Assembly: GCF_910592395.1 (NCBI RefSeq)
Contig: NC_088323.1
Span: forward strand, 7,256,001-7,320,000
Length of the DNA: 64,000 nt
From: Lineus longissimus
Lineage: Eukaryota > Nemertea > Pilidiophora > Heteronemertea > Lineidae
Direction of reading: 5' to 3'
This document shows, one piece after another, positions 28,733-40,700 of the stretch (its first letter is position 1; every line of letters starts with the position of its first letter). The position numbers and the translations under genes were made by a program. The notes under the pieces are model-generated. The model made no database searches and was not told the DNA's origin. It saw only the letters and a list, made by a program, of their open reading frames with translations.

Positions 28733-31700
28733 CGTTAAACAGGCACGTTTCAAAACTATGGCGGATAGGCGATAGATTTTCCCTATAAGCCATTTAGACC
28801 CTTCAGGACTCCTGAATAGACCAAGTGTGGGTCCGGCAGGATTAACAGTTTGGCCACCAGGGGGCAAAAAGCCTAAATCACAAAACAATTTTTTGGCGCT
28901 TTATTCAAGCAGATAGAAGCTTGAAATAAAGTTGAAAAGGACCGCATGCATGTAGGTCTTGAAGCTACTAAGAGTAGTTTTGATTGATACTACCAGTTGG
29001 CGTTACTGAGCCAAAATCTGTGTTGACCTAGTTTAAGCTTGATTTGAATTTCCCGCTCTTGTATGACTCTGAAGGTTGTGGGTTCCAATCCCACTTCGGG
29101 TCAATTTTTTTTTTTTTTTAATTTTTACTTTTTTCACTTGTAAATACATTTTCTTTACTTTTTTGAATAATTTGGTGGGCGGCCATCTTGGTTTTTTTTT
29201 TCTATTTTAAAGCCTTTGCTGTATCCAGAGTGACATGAATTTTATGGTTGGTGTACAATAAGTCTACCACATGGGCTTTCTATTTGACCTACTTTTCAAG
29301 GTCAGCCTGGCTCAGGCACTTAGATTTGACTAATAAGTGGCATATTTGTCACCATTTAAAAGTCTTTTTACTTTGGTATGTTTGCCTGATATATTGACAA
29401 AACTGAGGTTGAAAGAGATCTATCGGGTGCTTTCCATGTTCATATATTTCAGCTGAGCGCCAGGCCCTTGGGCCTCTTGTTATAGAACACTGTAAGAGTA
29501 ATTTCAATAAGATTTTGTTTTATGCAGCGTTTTTTTTGGCGGATTTTGCTCGTTACAAAAAAACGCAAAACAAAAAAGTAGGTGAAAATTTCCCAGTTCA
29601 TGATATTTATATCTGGACCAGACAACACGCACCCCTGTAGTCTACCTTACGTGGATCTGAGATTCATTCAGGAAAGATTGTTTACAGATTAAAAGGGAAT
29701 TGACACTGTGAAATGATTTTTTGAGCCAACAAAATTTGCATATTTCAGACTAGCTAAAAGGGAAATGACACTGTGAAATGCTTTTTTTGAGCCAACAAAA
29801 TTTGCATATTTCAGACTAGCTCACCAAAGATTGATTACAAATTGCTGAATTCACGCCAGTACAGTCTTTATAAGCAAACATGTTTACTGTAAACTTCTCC
29901 CTTGGCAATCTGTGCAGGTTAGATTTGGAAAAAAGATAGCTCACATGTTGATGAGAATATGACACTGGTGAATAACATACTTCCTGTAATCTTCCCTGGC
30001 AAAGTTTCATGTTTTCGAATACAAATTCATGAGACACTGACTCAGGCAAATAGCTCATGATTTGATGCTAAGCCAGATGTAACCTTATTCACATGTTTTG
30101 AGATTGGTACAAGTTTGTTTGGAGACTTGTGAGTAATAACACTGGCAGACAGCATTCTTCAAGCAGCGTGCTTAGCGTAACCCTCCTTGCCAATCTTTGC
30201 ATGTTTCCTCTACTCTAACACTCATCATACCTCGAAGTAATACGGCCTTGATTACTGTCAAAACTATCAAATAAACAAACCAGATATCACTTGGTTGAAG
30301 TCCGCCAGAGAGGAGAAGTAGCCTACCTGTTGTTTGCAAGTGCTTTCCTGATTCCCCTTACTGACCTAGTGTAAGGATTAGCATTTTTCTTGCTCAAGCC
30401 AACTCACAGAGTAAGAGGAGCATTCCTTTTTGACTGGATTCGAAATTTGTTTTTTATATCTCGCAAAAAGGATTAGCATTTTCCTCTCTTCAGCCAACTC
30501 ACAGAGTGAGAGGAGCATTCCTTTTTGACTGGATTCAGAATTTGTTTTTGATATTTCACAAGAAGGATTAGCATTTTCCCCCATTCAGCCAACTCGCACA
30601 ATAAGAGGAACATTACTTTTTGACTGGATTTGAAATTTGTTTTGATATCACATGGGATACGTGGATATATTGAAATATCAATACGGTTTCGTTGATGCGG
30701 CTTAACTGATTCGCATTCAATTCGGTTTAAGAACCGTGTTGGTTAAAGCGGATTGAAAACGGTATGAACGAATTGAGTGTGGCACCTCAATACGTATTGA
30801 ACTTTTAAAGTGCATTCAATTTGTATTCAAATGCCAGTGTAACCATGGCACTAGGGCAGTATTATTCACATGAAATTTGTTTCAGTTCTTTTTTTCTGAG
30901 CACTGACTCATCCGTGATATTGGGTATTTGTTCTGTCATTCGTTGGCTATCAAAGTGGCCTATAATGCAAGGCGAAAAAAATCAGATATCTATCTTCTGC
31001 ATAACATATTATCATATTGACATTTCCATCTGCTCATAGAAATGAAAGAATTAAGTAGGTATAAGTGTGACGTTTTCAGTTGCTGTGCTTACATTCGATA
31101 TTACGTTTGCGTGTCCTTTTCGAATTCAGTTGAAACTCCGAAAAATTAATACCAGCAACCTTGATTTCTTCAGAATTCAGCATGTATTGAAATATTGAAT
31201 ATCTTTGACATGTTTGAAATGGAATTTTCATTTGTTTACACCAGTGCTAGCACCTATTTCATGCATATTTCAGTGCTGTACTCTTTCTTTTAGGTTACAA
31301 ATGTAGTAATTTTTAAAGGGTTTGACCATAGGCCACCCAATTTTGGCTAGAACTTGAAACCCTAAAGCAATTAGAGCTCAAACTTCAAAATGAAGTGAAT
31401 GCCCATTTAAAACACGGGAGGCTGTTCTCTGGAAAACAAAGAACAGACTCCCAACCTTGAAATTGGCATGTACTTCATTTTAAAAGAGTTCTAATTACTC
31501 AAGGATTTCAAGTTTTAGCCAAAATGGTGGGCCTGTGGTCAAACCTTATTTTAAAATTTTAAAACGTCTGCCTTTGCAAAATTTATTTCGAACAATCATG
31601 ACACCAATTTTGCCCGCAATTACAATTAAGTTCACTGCGTAGTAAATACCCGGGGTGGTTCAGAATGTTCTCAACCAAAAAATTGAATTTCTTGCTCAGC

Positions 31701-34700
31701 AAGCCTGAAGAAGAATAAATTGAATTTTCTGCTTAGGTGCATTGATGGTAGCAATGTCCCTTTAATAGGCCTATCTCGTGGCCTTGACTTGCTAACTGAG
31801 GAATGAATACCCACTTGTCTTCCGTTTATCACCTGAGATGACAGATAGCTGCTAATAGCCAATATGATTTGGTATGTTTACCTGGCTGACCTGCTAACTT
31901 CATTATCACAAGGTGCCACACATCTACACCTAACAGTCGTTAGCTAGTGTTAGCATTGTGAGTAAATACTAGAGGCCATGATGTTATCAATTCCCCCCCC
32001 CCCAAAAAAAAACTGCTGAAGCTATTGAGAAGTGTTGACCTTATGATGCACATGCTAACGCAAGCTGTGTTAAAGGTCCCACCAATGGTTAGCAGTTTTT
32101 TGCCCCTCCAGCCACTTATTAGTTCACTAAAGGCTTCAACGTGAAAACACCATCTTCAGGGTAATGAAGGAATTGACACCTTCAATGCGTAAGAATCAGT
32201 AATGTGAAGTGATCCTGACTTCAGGAGATATTTTAGAGGTCGGGAGTGATGAAAATGGGGCCATTGTCCTGACTATAATGTTTAATAGGTCTAGAATGTT
32301 GTTAAAGGGACACTACACCATATCTCAATTAATTTTTCCCATTCCTTGTATCTTTCAGTTTGTCATGAGCATCAATTCATGGATAAATACCTCTTCTATC
32401 GTTTCCATGACGATGATGAAGGCATCGGCACGTTACCGACGAATGCAGATAAGAAAGAATGTGATGACGAGCTGCAGTATACGCTGTCCATGTTGGGTCA
32501 AATCGGCCCGGATGCCATGCTTAGAATGATACTCCGCAAAGCGTAAGTTACATATACCCATATAAGCTACACCATAGGTTCTCCATGTTGGGTCAAATTT
32601 GCCCGGATGCCATGCTCAGAATGATACTCCGCAAAGCGTAAGTTACATATACCCATATAAGCTACACCATAGGCTGTCCATGTTGGGTCAAATCGGCCCG
32701 GATGCCATGCTCAGAATTATTCTCCGCAAAGTGTAAGTCACATACACCTATATAAGCTGCGCCATAGGCTGTCCATGTTGGGTCAAATCGGCCCGGATGC
32801 CATGCTCAGAATGATACTCCGCAAAGCGTAAGTTACTTATACCCATATAAGCTACGCCATAGGCTATCCATGTTGGGTCAGATTTCCCCAGATGCCATGC
32901 TCAGAATGATACTCCGCAAAGCGTAAGTTACATATACCCATATAAGCTACACTATACGCTGTCCATGTTGGGTCAAATCGGCCCGGATGCCATGCTCAGA
33001 ATTATTCTCCGCAAAGTGTAAGTCACATACACCTATATAAGCTGCGCCATAGGCTGTCCATGTTGGGTCAAATCGGCCCGGATGCCATGCTCAGAATGAT
33101 ACTCCGCAAAGCGTAAGTTACTTATACCCATATAAGCTACGCCATAGGCTATCCATGTTGGGTCAGATTTGCCCAGATGCCATGCTCAGAATGATACTCC
33201 GCAAAGCGTAAGTTACATATACCCATATAAGCTACACTATACGCTGTCCATGTTGGGTCAAATCGGCCCGGATGCCATGCTCAGAATGATACTCCGCAAA
33301 GCGTAAGTTACATATACCATATAAGCTACACTATACGCTGTCTATGTTGGGTCAAATCGGCCCGGATGCCATGCTCAGAATGATACTCCGCAAAGCGTAA
33401 GTTACATATACCCATATAAGCTACACTATACGCTGTCTATGTTGGGTCAAATCGGCCCGGATGCCATGCTCAGAATGATACTCCGCAAAGCGTAAGTTAT
33501 ATATACCCATATAAGCTACACCATAGGCTGTCCATGTTGGGTCAAATCGGCCCGGATGCCATGCTCAGAATTATTCTCCGCAAAGTGTAAGTCACATACA
33601 CCTATATAAGCTGCGCCATAGGCTGTCCATGTTGGGTCAAATCGGCCCGGATGCCATGCTCAGAATGATACTCCGCAAAGCGTAAGTTACTTATACCCAT
33701 ATAAGCTACGCCATAGGCTATCCATGTTGGGTCAGATTTGCCCAGATGCCATGCTCAGAATGATACTCCGCAAAGCGTAAGTTACATATACCCATATAAG
33801 CTACACTATACACTGTTCATGTTGGGTCAAATCGGCCCGGATGCCATGCTCAGAATGATACTCCGCAAAGCGTAAGTTACATACACCCATATAAGCTACA
33901 CTATACACTGTTCATGTTGGGTCAAATCGGCCCGGATGCCATGCTCAGAATGATACTCCGCAAAGCGTAAGTTACATATACCCATATAAGCTACACTATA
34001 CGCTCTCCATGTTGGGTCAAATCGGCCCGGATGCCATGCTCAGAATGATACTCCGCAAAGTGTAAGTTACTTATACCCATATAAGCTACACCATAGGCTG
34101 TCCATGTTGGGTCAGATTTGCCCGGATGCCATGCTCAGAATGATACTCCGCAAAGCGTAAGTTACATATACCCATATAAGCTACACTATACGCTGTCCAT
34201 GTTGGGTCAAATCGGCCCGGATGCCATGCTCAGAATGATACTCCGCAAAGCGTAAGTTACATATACCCATATAAGCTACACTATACGCTGTCCATGTTGG
34301 GTCAGATTTGCCCAGATGCCATGCTCAGAATGATATTCCCCAAAGTGCAAGTTTCAAACTAAATATTAGGCCAATCATGAAGAGAATATAAATGAATGAA
34401 TGTTTTTGGGTCACCCAGTAGAATGATCTGTTTTGGAGCATAGAAGACCCCTTACAATATTTGTAGTTCTTGTTTTTGTAGTTCAACCACTCGTAAAGTT
34501 TTCAGCCCATTAATGGCCAAGGTTTCGTGTCTGTTGTTTCTGGCTATTGACTTGACCTGTCAGGTTGACCGCAATCAGTGGATCTGGTCAAGTCAACCAA
34601 AAGGAATGTTATACTGTGCATGTTTGCATGTAAATGGCACAGTTAACTCCGGTCATCTGTGGCAATGTTTTAAAGTGGAACTCCAAATCACAAAAGTGAA

Positions 34701-37700
34701 ATTTTGGAATTTTTCTTGAAAGCTTTCTATCACAAGTTTGCAACACGTCATTTAAATCTGTTATTGTTCTTCAAATCATCACGTTATTGTTGGGACTAGA
34801 AATAGGACTAACCGCTCAGCTCAGCTCAGCTACAGTCAGGCAGATTGAAATTTGCCTTCAAACGTAATCTTGTTGTTTGTTAAGGGGGTGACTGTTCGTG
34901 TAGTGGTGGTACCAGGGAATTAGAAATGCAGTTAACGATACACACAATGCCATAGTGCAGTTATTAGCAAGTTTCCGCATCGCTTACTATTACGATTACG
35001 ATTACGATTTGTGTTTGATGCCATCGATTTTTGGTGCTGCGTCATCCCCGGCGAAATCGTCGATGGTACTTTCGTCTCGTTCTTACGAGGATTCCGGCTG
35101 ATCTTCGTATTCGGAAAACGATTACATGGATTAGCGAAAAGCCTATTTTCCACGCTACATATCAAATTCAAGGTGAAATATTCATTGAAGAATACTTTAG
35201 AACATATCTGTCAAACATTGGAACTGCATTTAATGTGATCAACTGCGATTTTGATCATGTTTTAGCGCCGAGAAAAGTGCACCCAGAGCACGAGAGCAGA
35301 GTATAGGGCCTATACTACAGTACACCAAGTCGTTGGTGTGAATGCGGAAACAAAATTTCTGGTTCATGCCGGTTTTGAGAGTATTATGATTACTCGTAAT
35401 CGTAATCGTAATTGTAAGCGATGCGGAAACTCCCTATTATTACAAATTTCACATTTTTAACTAACTATGCCGTTAGTTAAAAAAGTTGAAATTTGTTCTT
35501 GAGTTTGAAAATTTCTTTAAAGTTCTTCAAAGGCCTTTAAAGTTTCTCTTTAATCAATGTATAAACAAGCAAGAACTACAACATTTTCTAAACTGTCTGG
35601 TGTTATATTGTTCGGGGATATTCTAAGTATCTTGTCTCTGTTTCAGTCCAAACGATCGCACGTTAGAAGATTTAGAATTGATCTACGATGAGCTGCTGCA
35701 CATCAAGGCTTTGTCGCATCTCTCTACGATGGTCAAACGCGAACTTGCCAACGTCATTATGTTTGAATCGCACGCAAAAGCTGACACTGTGTGTAAGTAC
35801 ACTTTTTCGACTTTTTAGAAGTCAAGGGTTGACCTAATAGGCCTCAACCATTTCGTCTAGAAATTGCAATCCTAAAGCAATTCGAACAAGATAAAGTGAA
35901 TGCCAATTTTGCGGGTAGCAGTCTGTTCTCTTGAAAACAGAGAAATGACTCCCACTCTTGAAATTGACACACACTTCGTTTTGAAAGAGTACTAATTGCT
36001 TGTGGACTTGTCGGTCTTGCCAAAATGGTGGTGCCTCCAATTTTTGAAGGATTTTCGTTTTTCCCCTCCTAAAAAGGGCCTAAACAGCAGAAATAATAAG
36101 AGCTATGGCTCAGGTCTGTGTAGAATTTTCAATTTTCGAAATCAAACAAAACAACTCATTTTAGAGGCACATTTGCAAGTCGGGGCAGTTCCAAGTTCCA
36201 CCGTTTTTTCATAAAAACTTTTTTCAGTTTTTTGCTCTGGGACTCTCGGATCCCTGGTCATGACTTTCTTTGTTTTCTTTCAGTATTCAACCAAGGCGAC
36301 GAGGGCAAGTCATGGTACATCATCCTCAAGGGCTCCGTCAACGTCGTCATCTACGGCCGGGGTGTTGTCTGCACGCTACACGAAGGTGACGACTTTGGGA
36401 AGCTGGCTCTCGTGAACGACGCGCCCCGGGCGGCCACCATCGTACTGAGGGAGGACAACTGCCACTTCCTGCGCGTCGACAAAGATGACTTCAATAGGAT
36501 TCTTAGGGTGGGTAAAAAATGTGTTGAGTGTGGCAGTTTAAAATGTCCGATTCCACTACGTGCCTTTCCCGTTGTGGTTTTGTCACGATCACAGGCTTCT
36601 TGGTCAGTTGCAGTTGCCAAGCCAATAACTTACAACAAAATTAATCCAACGCCTGTGAAAGCCGAACAGAATAAGCTTTAGCATGTAGGACTCCTGACCT
36701 TGAAACTGGGGGTTTGAGTTCCTTTGGTGAATTTCCAATTTAAAGTGCGAAAGTAGTGCATTGGATCTGCTCCTAACGGAAAGGGACCTTGCAGTTGAGC
36801 TAAGTTGTTGCTCTGCTCCTAACGGAAAGGGTCCTAATACAGTTGAACTAAGTTTTTGCTCTGCTCCTAACGAAAGGGTCATAATACAGTTGAGCTAAGT
36901 TTTTGCTCAGCTCCTTAAGGAAAGGGACCTAATTCTGTCGATTTCTTTCTAGGATGTCGAAGCAAACACGGTGCGTTTGAAGGAACACGGACAAGATGTT
37001 TTGGTGCTGGAGAAAATTCCGATGAATAAGAAAATATCCGATGGTTCTATACAGTCTCATTATAAGTGAGTAGCCCCTTATCCCCCCTCCCCCGCGACCA
37101 TCATCACCTTCACCTTCACCACACCTACTTTAACCCCTTAGCAGAAATCAGAAGAAAAATACACACACCCCCAGCCGCTTGTTAGTTCTCTAAAGGCTTC
37201 AAAGTTAAACAATACAATCGCCATCTTCAGGATGATATGGAACTGAATCATTCGATGCATAAAAAACCAATTAAGAAGTGACTCTGCCTTATGATACCCC
37301 ATCCAAGGGCAAATCATCAATAATTCATTACAAGTTACATTCACATCCCTAACTAGGGCACAACCGTAGTGGCATGCAGTAGACGCTAACAAGGGTGGGA
37401 TAAAGAAGAAGTAGAAATCACGACTTATTTATTTTTCATTGCAGATATTCAGTGATGGCGGGTACACCCGACAAGATGCTGGAGTACCTCTTGGAGACGA
37501 GGATAGAGAATAAGAGTGAGGAGACATCGGACAACTTCCTTGAGGACTTCCTACTGACTCACGTCATCTTCATGCCTTACAACCACCTCTGCCCCGCACT
37601 TATGTCACAATATCCTTTTTGGAAGTAAATTCATCGAGTAACAGCCCAACTATGGGTTTGGTTAGGGTAAAGTAGGCCTAGATGTGGACTTCCTAAATGT

Positions 37701-40700
37701 TCATGTCATCTCGTCATGCCTAACAACCACCTCTGCCCCGCACTTATGTCACAATATCCTTTTTGGAAATAAATTCATCGAGTAACAGCCCAACTATGGG
37801 TTAGGTTAGGGTAAAGTAGGCCTAGATGTGGACTTCCTAAATGTTCATGTCATCTCTTCATGCCTAACAACCACCTCTGCCCCGCACTTATGTCACAATA
37901 TCCTTTTTGGAAATAAATTCATCGAGTAACAGCCCAACTATGGGTTAGGTTAGGGTAAAGTAGGCCTAGATGTGGACTTCCTAAATGTTCATGTCATCTC
38001 GTCATGCCTAACAACCACCTCTGCCCCGCACTTATGTCACAATATCCTTTTTGGAAATAAATTCATCGAGTAACAGCCCAATTATGGGTTAGGTTAGGGT
38101 AAAGTAGGCCTAGATGTGGACTTCCTAAATGCTATGTCATCTTCATGCCTTACAACCACTTCTACTATAAGGCTGACTCTAAAGCTTGGTGTTGGATGCT
38201 ATGTCATCTTCATGCCTTACAACCACTTCTACTATAAGGCTGACTCTAAAGCTTGGTGTTGGCCAGAGACTTCACTGCAAGGCGCTCATCTGGAAGGAGG
38301 CAATTTGCCCTTGCAACGATGAAGTCACAACCAGAATGCCGGAATAAGATAGTATTTTCTGTTAACGCACCTCCTGCTCGTTTTCTTGCTAGTTTTCCTT
38401 AATGTGCACCACCTATCATGCAGAAGCAACAGCTCAGGGACCTACGTCTGATTCTGCTGACTTTTCACTTGCCAATAAACGTCGCATCATCCAGTTCGTG
38501 AAGGAGTGGTACCGTGTCATCGGAGAGGCAGCCTTCATGAGCGAGAGGACCATCCAAGCATTTCTAGAGGTACGTGGCTTTCAAGGCCTAGAACCCGAGC
38601 GGCCGGTTTCTGTGCCGCTGACAAGAGGCACATATACCCGAGCGGCCGGTTTTGGTACCAAATGGTTAGGCCCATTGCTATCAGCTAGCGTACGAGTATT
38701 AGTTCAGCCACCTACCACAGGATGTCTCTCCTATCGCTCAGCATGTTGCTGACGCCAGTCAAGCAGACAATCTTTTCATAGGGCTGCCCGGCAGGGTGCC
38801 TGGGGCTGGGAAAGAGCCGATTTCGGTAAAAACGTCAAGAAAGTGGCCACCACTCGCATTTTTACCTCCGTTTAGAGAAATGGGCGTGGGGCGTGGGGTT
38901 TACCTGCATGGACAGGAAGATGATGACCCTGCTTGCCGCCATGCACAGCCACTGGTAGTTCCACACTAAGCTTATCTATGATAATGATTTTCGTCATGTT
39001 GCGAGGCAGTTTTGGGCATGGCATTTGAATTTCAGGCAGGCCAATTGTCACACCCCTTTCTAGTACATTGTTCATTGCAGGTCAAGTATTTTTAGTTATC
39101 CTGTTTGGAGAAGTAACAGTCATCCTGGAAGCCATTATTGTACGAAAAACCAACATATCTCTAGTTGTCCCTTTAAAGATCTGAAATTCGTGACTTTAAA
39201 GAGTTTTGCTACTACACTTACCTCAGACTTTAGACGGAAGCCCGGAACTGTGGATATCGTAATCTCGCGATGCTAACATTTTATTCCGCTATTATTTGCA
39301 GGAGCTGCACAGTGCTGTGTTGGATGATATGAAACTTCATCCACCATTCTCTGAAGAGGCGTCAAACCTTGTTCGAATTATGCAACAGAAAACACGGTAT
39401 GTCTTCGTGACGTCTACAAACAATTTCTCAGACTTTGATATACTTGCTCCTGTCGTCTGGGTGTCAGTTTTGCATGGCTGAAGCTTAGCTTTCACAAAGT
39501 CTGTCTATCTTTGGCAGGGTGGTACCCATTTTAAGATCATGGGTAGAGTGTGGACCAAGTCAAGTTATGTATCTTACTTAAGGACCCATAGATTAATAAA
39601 TGGTCATACCGCAAAACGAAAGTCAAGTATACAACCTTCTGATCAGTCATTTAGGCCTACAGTCAATCTCGGTGCTCTAATTCGATGCCACTGATCCCCT
39701 CATGCCATTCACTATGAAATGAAAGCCTGGTAAAAAAACAAGTGTTTGAAACACTTTAGTTGACTGTTCTCTTTTGATTGCAGCGATCCTTCCTGTAGTC
39801 CGAAGAAAGTCGTCACAAAAGGCTCCCTGCGTCTGCGCGGCTCGAAGGATAACGTGTCAGAGGAAGAGCGGTTAAATTTCCGTCAGTCGGTCAAGCTATC
39901 TGATGAAGGTAAGCCTAAAGGTCAAGGTCATTGACATATGGATCTATAAGTATAGTGGATTCTCATGATTTCATTGAATGAGCTGTGAGTTGTATCAGTA
40001 AAGTGCTTGTAAATGGACAGTAAAGTTGAAACCATCCATTGATATTGGGTAAATGTAATCTTACGATTGGAGAACTGATGTAAAACGTGGTTTGGGATAA
40101 TCATCGAAGATTCTACCATCGGTCCACCAGTGATTCTATGAGGGGAACTTTGGCCTGTAGAAAGCCAGCCTCATTTCGGTCCGTTGTTTGGGACTAGCAC
40201 ATGCAGTTTATTGGGTGGAAGAGTTAGCATCGATTCTACCCAGCGTATTGAGCTACTGTGCATCTCCTTGCGCGAGATATCCAAGCGATGATCCTGGTGG
40301 GAAGAATCTATTTATAGGTGGCCCCACTAATCTTTTGCTGTTACTTTAAGAGTACTGGCATCTCTCTTTGAGTCAGATTGATTTCATTGCACAAAATTGA
40401 AATTCACATCACCATTGGTCTGACTTTCAGATATCTTCAAAGTGTTCTGTGCGAATCACACGTACACAACACTCAAGCTACGGATGGATGCGAGTGTGGA
40501 GCAGATCATCCAGCAGGCTGCTGAAAAGATTGGTCTCCCAGATGATAATTTGGTGCTATGTGAGGTCAAGTCTAATGGTGGTAGGTAATACCAGTCTATC
40601 TCAGATTGGTCACCCAGATGATAATTTTGTGCTATGCGAGGTCAAGTCTAATGGTGGTAGGTAATACCAGTCTATCTCAGATTGGTCTCCTAGGTGATCA

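Noticed and set aside
37604-37609. GTCACA as a normal GT donor for the REM exon
   Set aside because: Weak match, and no AG acceptor restores the YHAEATAQG frame; the AT-AC pair does so exactly.
40581-40590. GTAATA as the donor of the first RA exon
   Set aside because: It would join to the next exon with a TGA in frame; GTAGGT four bases earlier gives the expected protein.
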